This document shows, one piece after another, positions 37,192 to 45,669 of a stretch of DNA of 64,000 nucleotides. Made by a program: the position numbers and the translations under genes. Numbering within the stretch: position 1 is the stretch's first letter; every line of letters begins with the position of its first letter. The DNA comes from JAFAYN01 sp963733105 (GTDB taxonomy: Bacteria; Gemmatimonadota; Gemmatimonadetes; Longimicrobiales; Longimicrobiaceae), in the NCBI GenBank assembly GCA_963733105.1, contig CAVTCB010000016.1, positions 62,001 through 126,000 of the forward strand, written 5' to 3'. Under the pieces are notes generated by a model that ran no database searches, had not been told where the DNA came from, and worked only from the letters and a program-made list of their open reading frames with translations.

Positions 37192-39846
37192 ATGAAAAGC
37201 GCGGCATTCCTCCTTCTCCTGGCCGTGTCCCCCGCACTCGCGCAGGCGCCCGGGACCGACGCGCCCGCCGGCGCGCGGCGCGTGCTCACCGCGTCCCCGG
37301 CCCCGGACGAGCTCCGCGTCGACGGGCGCTTCGACGAGCCGGCGTGGGCCGCGGCGGAGGCCGCGAGCGACTTCACGCAGTCGTATCCCAACCCCGGGGC
37401 GGCGCCCTCGCAGCGGACGGAGGTCCGCGTGCTGGTGGGGAAGGACGCGCTGTACGTGGGGGCACGAATGTTCGACACCCACCCGGACTCCATCGCCGCG
37501 CAGCTCACCCGGCGCGACGCCTTCGGGAGCTACTCGGACCGGGTCATGGTGTTCGTGGACTCGCGCCACGACCGCCGCACCGGCTTCAGCTTCTCGGTGA
37601 ACCCGCGTGGGGTGAAGCAGGACACCTACCTGTTCGACGACGGGGCCGAGGACGCGTCGTGGGACGCCGTGTGGGACGTGGCGACGACGGTGGACTCCGC
37701 CGGGTGGACGGCGGAGTTCCGCATCCCCTTCTCGCAGCTCCGCTTCGCGGAGGCGGCCACGGGGGGCGGGGAGCGGAGCTGGGGCTTCGCGGTGATGCGC
37801 GAGGTGGCGCGGCACGCGGAGCGCGACACCTGGTCGCCGTGGAGGCGGAACGACGCGGGGTTCGTGTCCCGCTTCGGCGAGCTGCGGGGGCTGGGCGGGG
37901 TGCGGGCGCCGCGCCCGCTGGAGGTGCTCCCCTACACCAGCGCGCGCGTGGAGCGCGCCCCGGGCGACCGCTCCGACCCCTTCTACCGGAGCAACCGGAC
38001 GGCGGCCTCGGTGGGCGCGGACCTGCGCTACGGGCTCCCCGGCGGGCTCAACCTGACGGCCACGGTGAACCCGGACTTCGGGCAGGTGGAGCTGGACCCG
38101 GCGGTGGTGAACCTCACCGCCTTCGAGACCTTCCTCCCGGAGCGGCGCCCCTTCTTCGTGGAGGGGGCCGACATCTTCCGCTTCGGGGAGATCAACGCGT
38201 TCAACACCTACGGCTTCTCGCAGTACTTCTACTCCCGCCGGGTGGGCCGCTCGCCGCAGCGCTTCCTGGACTCGCTGTACGTGGACGCCCCGGAGCAGTC
38301 CACCATCCTGGCCGCGGCCAAGGTGAGCGGGAAGACGTCGGGGGGGTGGTCGGTGGGGCTCATGGACGCGGTCACGGCCCGCGAGGAGGCGCGCTTCGGA
38401 ACGGCGTCGGGGGCCCGGGGGGAGTCGCCCGTGGAGCCGCTCAGCAACTACTTCGTGGGGCGGCTCCGCCGCGACCTCAACGGCGGGCGCACGGTGGTGG
38501 GCGGGATGCTCACCGGGGTGAACCGCGACATGGGGGACGGGGTCTTCGACGGCTTCCTCCGCGGCAACGCCTACCTGGCCGGGGTGGACGGGCAGCACGC
38601 CTGGGGGAACCGGGAGTGGGTGCTGAGCGGCTTCCTGGCGGGGAGCCGGGTGGGGGGGAGCGCCGCCGCGCTGGAGCAGACGCAGCTTTCCAGCGCCCGC
38701 TACTACCAGCGCCCGGACGCCGACCACCTGGAGCTGGACCCCACGCGCACCTCGCTGGCCGGGCACACGGGGGCGCTGGGGATCAGCCACAGCGGGAGGT
38801 GGGACCTGTCGCTGGTGTACCAGGAGACCAGCCCCGGCTTCGAGATCAACGACGGCGGCTTCCAGTCGCGCGCGGACTCGCGCTCCTTCGCCACCTTCCT
38901 GGGACAGAGGCGCGAGCGTCCCACGCGCGCCCTGCGCGACGCCAGCTACTACGTGTACACCACGCACGCCCGTAACTTCGGCGGGGACCGCACCTACGAG
39001 GGGTACGGGACGGGGATCAACGGGACGCTCAACAACCTGTGGAACGCGGGGGTGGAGCTGAACTACAACCCCGAGACGACCAACGACCGGCTCACGCGCG
39101 GCGGTCCGCTCACGCTGACTCCCTCCCAGTGGGCGGTGAGCGCCAACGCGGGCTCGGACACCCGGAAGCGCGTCTCCGCCTCGGGCTCGGCGCGCTTCTC
39201 CCGGGGCGACTACGGGATCCGGGAGCGGAGCGCGCAGCTTTCCCTGAGCATGCGCCCCAGCAGCTCGCTCCAGCTCAGCGTGGGCCCTTCGCTCGCCCGC
39301 GACGAGCGCCCCGACCAGTACGTGCGCGTGCGGGCCGACACGCTGGCCCGGAGCACGTTCGGGCGGCGCTACGTGTTCGCGGAGCTCGACCAGACCACGC
39401 TCGCGCTGGACACGCGCGTGAACTGGACCTTCTCGCCCACGCTCTCGCTGGAGGTGTTCGCGCAGCCGTTCGTGACGTCGGCGGACTTCGACGGGTACAA
39501 GGAGCTGAGCGCCGCGGGCACCTTCGACTTCGACGTGTACGGCCGCGACCGCGGGACGATCGCGCGCGACTCGCGGGGCGGGTACCTGGTGGACCCGGAC
39601 GGGACGGGGGCGGCGGGGGCGTTCGGCTTCCCGGAGCAGGACTTCACCTTCCGCTCGCTCCGGGGGAACGCGGTGCTGCGCTGGGAGTACCGCCCCGGCT
39701 CGGCGGTCTTCCTGGTGTGGCAGCAGGTGCGGAGCGGCGACCGCCCCTTCGCCGACTTCGACGCCGGCCGCGACGTGCGGGGCCTGTTCACCGAGCCGGG
39801 ACAGAACGTCTTCCTGATCAAGGCGACGTACTGGATCGGGCGCTGA
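37192..39846 (+). CDS. DUF5916 outer-membrane protein with N-terminal CBM9-like domain
   Basis: The 884-residue protein has a signal peptide (MKSAAFLLLLAVSPALAQA), a carbohydrate-binding family 9-like domain at about 35-210 (VDGRFDEPAWAAAE, then WDAVWDVAT and EFRIPFSQLRF), and a long C-terminal beta-barrel of the DUF5916 family with LPERRPFFVEGADIF and a last strand YWIGR suited to outer-membrane insertion. Such proteins are common in Gemmatimonadota and Bacteroidota and are thought to bind or pass glycans or peptides; the substrate is unknown. There is no clear ribosome-binding site before the ATG. Confidence 0.87.
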   Translation: MKSAAFLLLLAVSPALAQAPGTDAPAGARRVLTASPAPDELRVDGRFDEPAWAAAEAASDFTQSYPNPGAAPSQRTEVRVLVGKDALYVGARMFDTHPDSIAAQLTRRDAFGSYSDRVMVFVDSRHDRRTGFSFSVNPRGVKQDTYLFDDGAEDASWDAVWDVATTVDSAGWTAEFRIPFSQLRFAEAATGGGERSWGFAVMREVARHAERDTWSPWRRNDAGFVSRFGELRGLGGVRAPRPLEVLPYTSARVERAPGDRSDPFYRSNRTAASVGADLRYGLPGGLNLTATVNPDFGQVELDPAVVNLTAFETFLPERRPFFVEGADIFRFGEINAFNTYGFSQYFYSRRVGRSPQRFLDSLYVDAPEQSTILAAAKVSGKTSGGWSVGLMDAVTAREEARFGTASGARGESPVEPLSNYFVGRLRRDLNGGRTVVGGMLTGVNRDMGDGVFDGFLRGNAYLAGVDGQHAWGNREWVLSGFLAGSRVGGSAAALEQTQLSSARYYQRPDADHLELDPTRTSLAGHTGALGISHSGRWDLSLVYQETSPGFEINDGGFQSRADSRSFATFLGQRRERPTRALRDASYYVYTTHARNFGGDRTYEGYGTGINGTLNNLWNAGVELNYNPETTNDRLTRGGPLTLTPSQWAVSANAGSDTRKRVSASGSARFSRGDYGIRERSAQLSLSMRPSSSLQLSVGPSLARDERPDQYVRVRADTLARSTFGRRYVFAELDQTTLALDTRVNWTFSPTLSLEVFAQPFVTSADFDGYKELSAAGTFDFDVYGRDRGTIARDSRGGYLVDPDGTGAAGAFGFPEQDFTFRSLRGNAVLRWEYRPGSAVFLVWQQVRSGDRPFADFDAGRDVRGLFTEPGQNVFLIKATYWIGR

Positions 39847-39863
39847 GGGGCCGGGGTCCCACA

Positions 39864-39890
39864 CTGCCGGGTGTATAAAACACCCGGCAG
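39864..39890. terminator. Hairpin after the DUF5916 gene
   Basis: CTGCCGGGTG pairs exactly with CACCCGGCAG around TATAAAA. There is no U tract, so it may be a stabilising 3' hairpin rather than a terminator. Confidence 0.6.
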
Positions 39891-39926
39891 AAAACGGCAG
39901 CCGTCCTGGCGGACGGAACCGCGACA

Positions 39927-39963
39927 ACGGGGCGGCGCCTCCACGGTGCCGCCCCGTCTTTTT
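39927..39963 (+). terminator. Intrinsic terminator with T tract
   Basis: ACGGGGCGGC, loop, GCCGCCCCGT and then CTTTTT. It is followed at 39969-39996 by four heptamers (CTGTCCC, CTGTCCC, CTATTCC, CTGTCCC) and GCCGTTCCC, the same composite as at 34287-34397. Confidence 0.85.
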
Positions 39964-39968
39964 GCCTG

Positions 39969-39996
39969 CTGTCCCCTGTCCCCTATTCCCTGTCCC
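39969..39996 (+). repeat. Degenerate heptamer repeat, four copies
   Basis: Four head-to-tail units of the consensus CTGTYCC directly after a terminator, matching the seven-unit array at 34337-34385. Confidence 0.75.
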
Positions 39997-40087
39997 CTCG
40001 CCGTTCCCGGCACCGCCCTTGCAACCCGGGGCGGCGGCTTTGGGCGGAGACGCGTCCCCGCCGTTCCTCCAGAAGCGGACCCGGTGC

Positions 40088-41038
40088 ATGGCGAACACGG
40101 TGGAAGTCCCGGTGGATGCGCTCGCGCGGCGCCTGCACGGAGAGCGGATCGAGCGCGACGTCCCTCTCGCCCCCTACACCACCTTCAAGATCGGCGGGCC
40201 GGCCGACTGGCTGTACCGGGCGCGCACGCCGGACGAGCTGGCGGAGGCCGTGTCCGCGGCGCGCGAGATGGAGGTCCCCTACTTCCTCCTGGGGATGGGG
40301 GCCAACATCCTGGTGGGGGACCGGGGCTTCCGGGGGCTGGTGATCAAGAACGAGGTGGAGGAGATCGAGTTCCTGGACGAGACACGGGTGCGCGCGGGGT
40401 CGGGGGCGCGCGTCTACCACGACCTGATCCAGGCGACGGTCTCCCGCGGGCTGGGGGGGCTGCACCACTACGTGGGGATTCCGAGCACGGTGGGCGGGGC
40501 CGTCTGGCAGAACCTGCACTTCCTCTCCCCGCCGCCGGAGCGCGAGCGGACCATGTTCATCGAGGAGGTGGTGGAGGGGGCGCGCATCCTCACCGAGGAG
40601 GGCGAGGTGCGGGAGGTGGACCGGGAGTACTTCCGCTTCGGCTACGACTACAGCATCCTGCACGACCGGCGCGACGTGGTGCTGGAGGTGACCTTCCGGC
40701 TGGAGCCGCAGCCGCGAGAGACGCTGCGCGACGTGATCCGCGAGAACCTCCAGTGGCGCGACGACCGGCACCCGGACCTGTGGCTGTACCCCAGCGCGGG
40801 GTCCGTCTTCCAGAAGATCGAGGGGGTGGGGGCGGGGCGGCTGATCGACCAGTGCGGCCTCAAGGGGCACGTGCTGGGGAACGCGCAGATCTTCCACAAG
40901 CACGCCAACATCATGGTCAACCTGGGCGGAGCCACCGCGGCGGACGTGCGGGCGCTGATCGAGCTGGCGCAGGGGACGGTGGCCCGGGAGCTGGGCTACG
41001 AGCTGCGGACCGAGATCGGGATGATCGGGGAGTTCTGA
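40088..41038 (+). CDS. murB: UDP-N-acetylenolpyruvoylglucosamine reductase MurB
   Basis: MurB reduces UDP-GlcNAc-enolpyruvate to UDP-MurNAc with NADPH and FAD in peptidoglycan synthesis. The 316-residue protein has the FAD-binding pattern YTTFKIGGPADW and GMGANILVGDRGF, the GIPSTVGGAVWQN loop, the catalytic serine in SAGSVFQKIEG, and the late segment LIDQCGLKGHVLGNAQIFHKHAN. It is of type I or IIb length. The ATG at 40088 fits the family; the frame is open to 39962. A convergent cold-shock gene follows, separated by a terminator. Confidence 0.92.
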   Translation: MANTVEVPVDALARRLHGERIERDVPLAPYTTFKIGGPADWLYRARTPDELAEAVSAAREMEVPYFLLGMGANILVGDRGFRGLVIKNEVEEIEFLDETRVRAGSGARVYHDLIQATVSRGLGGLHHYVGIPSTVGGAVWQNLHFLSPPPERERTMFIEEVVEGARILTEEGEVREVDREYFRFGYDYSILHDRRDVVLEVTFRLEPQPRETLRDVIRENLQWRDDRHPDLWLYPSAGSVFQKIEGVGAGRLIDQCGLKGHVLGNAQIFHKHANIMVNLGGATAADVRALIELAQGTVARELGYELRTEIGMIGEF

Positions 41039-41060
41039 CGGCGGGGAGGGGGGGAAGGGC

Positions 41061-41095
41061 GAGGGGCGCCGCTCTGCGGGAGAGCGGCGCCCCTC
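41061..41095. terminator. Bidirectional terminator between murB and csp
   Basis: GAGGGGCGCCGCTCT, loop GCGGG, and its exact complement form a 15-bp stem between the convergent genes. Confidence 0.85.
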
Positions 41096-41118
41096 GTGGC
41101 GTCGGGGACGCGGCTGGC

Positions 41119-41337
41119 TCAGGCCGGCGCGCCGACCTTGGCGACGTTCTCGGCGGCGGGGCCCTTCTCGCCCTGCACGAGGTCGAACTCGACCGGCTCG
41201 CCCTCGGTGAGCGACTTGAAGCCGTTCCCCTGGATGGCGGAGTAGTGGACGAAGCAGTCCTTCTCTCCGTTCGCCGGCGTGATGAAGCCAAAGCCCTTGG
41301 CGTCGTTGAACCACTTCACCGTTCCGCTGATCCTCAT
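41119..41337 (-). CDS. Second cold-shock protein (CspA family)
   Basis: A 72-residue cold-shock domain with KWFNDAKGFGFI and CFVHYSAI, about 70% identical to the one at 7259-7465 but with an AKVGAPA tail. CAGGAG lies six bases before the ATG. The only good promoter is about 390 bases upstream, right at the edge of the phage region, so the leader is unusually long. Paralogous csp genes often differ in temperature response. Confidence 0.95.
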   Translation of the reverse strand: MRISGTVKWFNDAKGFGFITPANGEKDCFVHYSAIQGNGFKSLTEGEPVEFDLVQGEKGPAAENVAKVGAPA

Positions 41338-41733
41338 GCTGCACTCCTGTGGTATTGGTGTGATCGGGGGTGCGGCATCGCCTCACCGACCGACTGCGAC
41401 TCGTGGGCTTCTTCCTGCTGCGCCCCCCACGCTGGGCGACTCCTGCGAGAGCCTTCGCCTGCGCCGCTCGGCGCCGACAGGCCTTAGCTCTTCCGGGCTC
41501 CCCCGGGATGGACGGAGGAACGCTTTCCGCGCGCGTCGGCGGAAGGACCGGAATGGGCGAGCTGGCGGCGGATCTGTTTGGGCGCGGGGTGCGGGCGACC
41601 TTTCTCCCCGATCTCTACCTCGATCACACGGACCTCTTCGGAGGACAACCCCAGCGGGACTGACGTGGATGCGCGCCCTGCCGGAGCACCGGCGCCGGGC
41701 GGCTGGATGGGTCGGGCAGTTCGATGGGGGAGC
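41338..41733 (-). other. Long csp leader without a recognisable gene
   Basis: About 390 bases lie between the promoter at 41734-41762 and the csp start. Several frames are open on both strands, as expected at this GC content, but none has a ribosome-binding site, a recognisable domain or a start outside the promoter. I treat it as the 5' untranslated region of the csp mRNA. No strong terminator hairpin is visible within it, unlike the other csp leader. Confidence 0.5.
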
Positions 41734-41762
41734 AAGGTAGTTTACGCCTAAGGATGTGTCAA
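41734..41762 (-). promoter_or_regulatory. Strong promoter of second csp gene at the phage boundary
   Basis: TTGACA (41762-41757), a 17-nt spacer and TACCTT (41739-41734) on the minus strand. The -35 ends 27 bp from the stop codon of the last phage gene, and there is no U-tailed terminator between, so phage transcripts may run into csp. Confidence 0.75.
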
Positions 41763-41788
41763 GAATCTTCGTGAGCGCGGCTCATGAG

Positions 41789-42061
41789 CTAGAGCCCGCG
41801 GGGACGACCCCGCGGCACGGACGCCACCTGCTCCAGCCGCCAGGCGGCGTCCTCGGTCATCGCCCCCGTGGGGTTCCAGCGCTTCTGGAGCCAGGGGTGG
41901 ACCAGGGCGTACCCCACGATCAGGACGACTTCGAAGGTGTGGTCCAGCCAGGCGCGGAGCTGCACCTCCATCTCGGGGGTGCCGTCGAGCCCCCACGAGA
42001 CCAGCGCCGCCACTACGAGGCTCGCCAGGACGGCGGCGAGCCGTGACCGAATCGCTCTCAT
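41789..42061 (-). CDS. Small phage membrane protein, holin-like
   Basis: The 90-residue protein has two hydrophobic segments (about 7-24, AAVLASLVVAALVSWGL, and 43-58, FEVVLIVGYALVHPWL) and a charged C-terminus. This matches class II holins in size and topology, and its place at the end of the tail genes fits lysis or superinfection functions. No endolysin is next to it, so holin activity is only a guess. GGAGG precedes the ATG. It is the last gene of the minus-strand phage block and follows the coiled-coil gene by two bases. Confidence 0.65.
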   Translation of the reverse strand: MRAIRSRLAAVLASLVVAALVSWGLDGTPEMEVQLRAWLDHTFEVVLIVGYALVHPWLQKRWNPTGAMTEDAAWRLEQVASVPRGRPRGL

Positions 42062-42063
42062 CT

Positions 42064-42471
42064 CTACCTCCGGGGTGGATTGTTGGGGGGGCGTGTCTCC
42101 CCCGCGCGGTCGAGCCACTTGCCGATGTGCTCGAGCGTCGCCCGTTGAGCCGACTGGATCTCGCTGACCGTCTCCAGCTTGTCGGTGATGCGCTCCAGGG
42201 GCTTTATAACCTGCTCGGCCACGCGCTCCCACTGGTGCCGCTGCTCGGCCTCGACGCCGCTGAGGCGGTCCCGGGCCTCGTCGGCCAGGTCGCGCGTCTG
42301 CACGTACAGGGTCTGCAGGGCGTTGACGCGGTCGCCGAGGCCGTTGAGGTCCTGGCGGGTGGCGAAGGTCCTCCGGAGCCGCTCCACCAGGGCCAGGAGG
42401 AGCACGCCGACGACGAACCCGCTCCCGGCGAGCATCTCCCATCCGATCATGAGGGGTGTGTCGGACTTCAT
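42064..42471 (-). CDS. Phage membrane-anchored coiled-coil protein, copy 2
   Basis: The 135-residue protein has one N-terminal TM helix (about 8-28, IGWEMLAGSGFVVGVLLLAL) and a long coiled coil (30-120). It is similar in layout to phage DUF2730/Mu gp25-like proteins and could be a spanin- or holin-associated component. It is about 80% identical to the protein at 42622-43029, from which it is separated by a 150-bp spacer with a hairpin. AAGGAAACG precedes the ATG. The C-termini differ (PPNNPPRR here). Confidence 0.7.
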   Translation of the reverse strand: MKSDTPLMIGWEMLAGSGFVVGVLLLALVERLRRTFATRQDLNGLGDRVNALQTLYVQTRDLADEARDRLSGVEAEQRHQWERVAEQVIKPLERITDKLETVSEIQSAQRATLEHIGKWLDRAGETRPPNNPPRR

Positions 42472-42524
42472 CGTTTCCTTCGGTTCACAGGGGGTCCGCC
42501 ACGGGCGCCGTTCCGACGCAAAGC

Positions 42525-42559
42525 GGCCCTCCCCCGGGCATTGTGCCGGGTGGAGGGCC
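42525..42559. terminator. Hairpin between the duplicated genes
   Basis: GGCCCTCC pairs with GGAGGGCC, and CCGGG pairs with CCGGG-type inner bases around ATTGTG. Its inner sequence resembles the hairpin at 63787-63828. Confidence 0.55.
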
Positions 42560-42621
42560 TCTGCCGGCCGTTTTCGTTGTTCGGATTTTCTACGGTAATC
42601 TAACCATGGTTGTGGTAAACG

Positions 42622-43029
42622 TCAAGGTCGTTGCGGCGGGGCCCGGGGTCGGCGCTCCTCCGCGCGGTCGAGCCCCTTGCCGATGTGCGCGAGCACCGCG
42701 CGCTGGGCCGACTGGCTCTCGCTGACCGTTTCCAGCTTGTCGGTGATGCGCTCCAGGGGCTTGATGACCTGCTCGGCCACGCGCTCCCACTGGTGCCGCT
42801 GCTGGGCCACGACGCCCCCGAGCCGGTCGCGGGCGTCGTCCGCCAGGTCGCGCGTCTGCACGTACAGGGTCTCCAGCGCGTCGACCCGCCCGCGGAGGCC
42901 TTCCAGGTCCTGCCGGGTGGCAAAGGTCCTGCGGAGCCGCTCCACCAGCGCCAGCAGGAGCACGCCGACCACGACACCGCTCCCGGCGAGGATCTCCCAC
43001 CCGATCATCAGGGCTGTGTCGGACTTCAT
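42622..43029 (-). CDS. Phage membrane-anchored coiled-coil protein, copy 1
   Basis: A 135-residue tandem paralogue of the gene at 42064-42471, with the same TM helix (IGWEILAGSGVVVGVLLLAL), the same coiled coil core LYVQTRDLADDARDRL and HQWERVAEQVIKPLERITDK, and a different tail (RRPRAPPQRP). AAGGAACAACC precedes the ATG. Most changes are conservative, so both copies seem to be under selection. Two such proteins could form a heteromeric complex in the membrane. Confidence 0.7.
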   Translation of the reverse strand: MKSDTALMIGWEILAGSGVVVGVLLLALVERLRRTFATRQDLEGLRGRVDALETLYVQTRDLADDARDRLGGVVAQQRHQWERVAEQVIKPLERITDKLETVSESQSAQRAVLAHIGKGLDRAEERRPRAPPQRP

Positions 43030-43096
43030 GGTTGTTCCTTCTCTCCGGCCCGTGGATCGGCTCTGCCGGTTGAAACGTAAAAATCGTGGTGCCGGT

Positions 43097-43465
43097 TCAG
43101 CTCCCCGGCTCTCCCAGCCAGCGGTGCAGGGCGAGGTGGGGCATCGCGCGCGCGGCCCCGGAGAGGGGCTGCGCGCGGCCCGCCGCGGCCGCCCGCCCGC
43201 AGACCTCCCTGGCCTTGCGCGAGAGGCTCCGGAAGCGCGCCTCCGGCCCGCCCGCGGTCAGCGGGCGGCCGGGAAAGTCGCCGCGCTTCCACTCCACCTT
43301 GCCGACCTGGAAGTAGACCTCCCCCTCCTCCTCGTCCACTCCGGCGACCGCCACCTGGCGGTCGAGGAGCTCCTGTTCGGAGGCGGGACGCGAGGTCCCG
43401 TCGTCCAGCCGGGTCACCGCCCAGGCCTCCCACTCCTCGCGGGTGGCGCGCCATACGCTGTACAT
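43097..43465 (-). CDS. Phage protein of unknown function, 122 residues
   Basis: A small soluble protein starting MYSVWRATREEWEAWAVTRL. Its ATG shares one base with the stop of the preceding fibre gene (TGATG), so its translation is coupled to the fibre. A cap or chaperone for the tail fibre is a reasonable guess from this position. There is no domain that I recognise. The C-terminal third is arginine- and alanine-rich and probably helical. Confidence 0.65.
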   Translation of the reverse strand: MYSVWRATREEWEAWAVTRLDDGTSRPASEQELLDRQVAVAGVDEEEGEVYFQVGKVEWKRGDFPGRPLTAGGPEARFRSLSRKAREVCGRAAAAGRAQPLSGAARAMPHLALHRWLGEPGS

Positions 43466-45657
43466 CAGAGCACCTCTCCGTTGGGGTTGACCTCGAATCC
43501 CCGGAGGGCGACCATCCGCCCCACGTCCGAGGTGTGGGGAAGTCCGGCGACGAGCTTGACCTGCTGGTACCGCCCGGCTCCGATGTTCGCGGTGCCCACC
43601 CCGTTGACCCACAGACGCTCCCAGGTGGAGGGGAGCCCGCCCGCGGGGGCCGCGACGTTGGCGCCCACGGGTGCGCCCCGGTTCACCGACACCGCGATCC
43701 GGCCGGAGCCCGCCGGCGTGAGGTAGAGCATCGCCTCCACCTCCGCCCCTGCGGCGATGGCGGCCGTGACGGAGGTCGAGGTCTGCGCGGTCCCGTTTTC
43801 GAGGAGCACGTTGAGCCCCGTGGACGTGTACCGGATGGCCACCCTGGGCGCGAGCCCCGCCGTCACCGAGAACTCCACGACGCGGGGCGAGGTGATCCCG
43901 CCCGCGCCGGGCATGGCCGCGGTCCACCGGACGTAGGTGGCGGACCCGGCAGGACTGGGCGGCGAGTCCCACCCGAACTGCTCGGCGAGCCGGACCGGGA
44001 CGCCCTGGGTGGGGTTGCGGATCGGCGAGGTGGCCGAGGAGCCCGCCTCCAGCTGCGGCAGCACCAGGTAGACCTCCGCGCCGGCCGCGGCGGCGACGGT
44101 GAGCGTGGCGCTCGTGGCCGCGGGAGTCTGGCTCTGCGTGGCGCGCTGGTAGCCGCCGGGGGGGAGCGCGGCGGCCGCCGCCGTGGGAGCGCCGACCCCG
44201 AGGCGCGCCGACCCCGTGCCGCGCCAGTAGACGCTCGCGGTGTGGACGCCGAGCGAGCCGGTCTGGCCGGTCGAGACCGCCCACGCCTCCGCCGTCCCCG
44301 TGGTGTTGTCCAGGCGGAGCACCCTCGAGTCCGGGACCAGCTCGGCGAGCCCGGCGGCGTGCAGCTCCCGCCGGTCCTCCACCACCGTGAGGGTCGCGCC
44401 CGCCGCGCCCGGGCCGCCGAGGGTCCACCCGGTGGTGCTCCCGGTCTCGAAGTCCACGTTGTACGCGCACCGGTTGCTGCGGGCCATCTCCAGGAGCAGG
44501 ACCTGCCTGCGCTGGTCCACCGTCCCCACCCATTCGAACCGCGCCACGTCGCGGATGAGCTGGCGCAGCACGTCCCTGCGGTCCGCGGCCACCGCGGCCG
44601 AGTCGCGGGCGAAGAACGGCTCGCCCCCGAGCACGGGAGCGTGCCCGAGCCCCGCGTCCCAGTAGAACCGGGCGTGCTCGGCGGAGAAGGCGAACCGCTC
44701 CAGCTGGCCCTGCACCACGCCCTCCGCCGTGGTGGTGAGAACGGCGAACCGGAGCCGCCTTCCCGCCGCCGTGGTGGAGGCCCGTCCCACCGCCGCGAAT
44801 CCCGACCGGTAGAGCACTGTCCGGCGCGCCGACACCAGCGCCCGGCCCTGCACGGTCGCGGCGCGCGCCAGGATGCGGGACGCGCGCCCGGACACGGCCG
44901 CCACGGTCGCGAAGGTGCGCGCACCCGGCCGCACCCGTCCCGGACGCGCGGACAGGAACGCCCGGCCCAGGTCGATCGTCACCAGCCCCCGGGTCCGGCT
45001 CGCGAGCGCGGCCAGGGTGGCCCGCGCTACGAGGTCGATGCGCCCGCGAGCCAGGACGCGGGGCCTCGCCGGCACGCTCGCCGATCCGGGGAGCGTGGAG
45101 GGTGGGGACACGATGCGCCGGGGGAGCCCGGCGAGTCCGCCGGTCGCCGGGAGGGCGCGGCTTCCCTGCCGGACGCGCTGCGGCTTCGGGGCGACCAGAC
45201 CCCGCCCCACCAGGGCCGAGGCGGTGTAGCGGAGACGCCCCGGTGCGGCGACCGCCGTGGCGCTCCCCGCGAGCTGCGCGGGACCCCGGAGGATCACGGT
45301 CCGCCGCGCCGCCACCGCCGCCATCCCGGGGAGTGCCGCGGGGGCCGACCGGAGCCGGCCGGGTCTCGCCGGGAGCGCCGCCAGGGCCGCCAGCGGCCGG
45401 GCCCCGCTCCGGACCCGCTGCCCGCGCGCGGACACGGCCGCCTGGGCGGCCAGGGGCGCCGCCGCGGAGCGGAGCCGGCCCCCGCGCGCCGAGCCCGTTC
45501 CCACCGCGACCCGGGTCGACCTCCCGTCCCGGACCGAGGTGGCCCGGGCGGAGAGCCGCGCCACGCACCCCAGCGACGCCCCGCCGTCTACGTACCCTCC
45601 TCCGGCCGGGGCGCCGTAGAGCGCGCCCGCGCCGTACCTTCCGCCGCCGTAGATCAT
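43465..45657 (-). CDS. Phage tail fibre with exact 20-residue repeats
   Basis: The 730-residue protein starts with a glycine/tyrosine-rich head (1-30), then from about 41 to 320 consists of some thirteen to fourteen repeats of exactly 20 residues with no insertions, pattern (R/V)-(L/V)-R-S-x4-L-x3-A-x-V-x-A-R-x-x. Sequence identity between repeats is low but the spacing and hydrophobic positions are kept, which suggests a beta-solenoid or triple-stranded beta shaft. The C-terminal 350 residues look like one or two beta-sandwich carbohydrate-binding domains. AAGGAG precedes the ATG. The receptor is unknown. Confidence 0.75.
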   Translation of the reverse strand: MIYGGGRYGAGALYGAPAGGGYVDGGASLGCVARLSARATSVRDGRSTRVAVGTGSARGGRLRSAAAPLAAQAAVSARGQRVRSGARPLAALAALPARPGRLRSAPAALPGMAAVAARRTVILRGPAQLAGSATAVAAPGRLRYTASALVGRGLVAPKPQRVRQGSRALPATGGLAGLPRRIVSPPSTLPGSASVPARPRVLARGRIDLVARATLAALASRTRGLVTIDLGRAFLSARPGRVRPGARTFATVAAVSGRASRILARAATVQGRALVSARRTVLYRSGFAAVGRASTTAAGRRLRFAVLTTTAEGVVQGQLERFAFSAEHARFYWDAGLGHAPVLGGEPFFARDSAAVAADRRDVLRQLIRDVARFEWVGTVDQRRQVLLLEMARSNRCAYNVDFETGSTTGWTLGGPGAAGATLTVVEDRRELHAAGLAELVPDSRVLRLDNTTGTAEAWAVSTGQTGSLGVHTASVYWRGTGSARLGVGAPTAAAAALPPGGYQRATQSQTPAATSATLTVAAAAGAEVYLVLPQLEAGSSATSPIRNPTQGVPVRLAEQFGWDSPPSPAGSATYVRWTAAMPGAGGITSPRVVEFSVTAGLAPRVAIRYTSTGLNVLLENGTAQTSTSVTAAIAAGAEVEAMLYLTPAGSGRIAVSVNRGAPVGANVAAPAGGLPSTWERLWVNGVGTANIGAGRYQQVKLVAGLPHTSDVGRMVALRGFEVNPNGEVL

Positions 45658-45669
45658 GGCTGTGCTCCT

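Noticed and set aside
41484..41735. An 83-codon minus-strand frame in the csp leader
   Set aside because: Its first codon lies inside the -10 of the csp promoter, so it could not be translated from that transcript, and there is no ribosome-binding site or known domain.
41760..41800. tRNA gene as phage attachment site at the left phage end
   Set aside because: No cloverleaf or T-loop sequence could be found there or elsewhere in the window.
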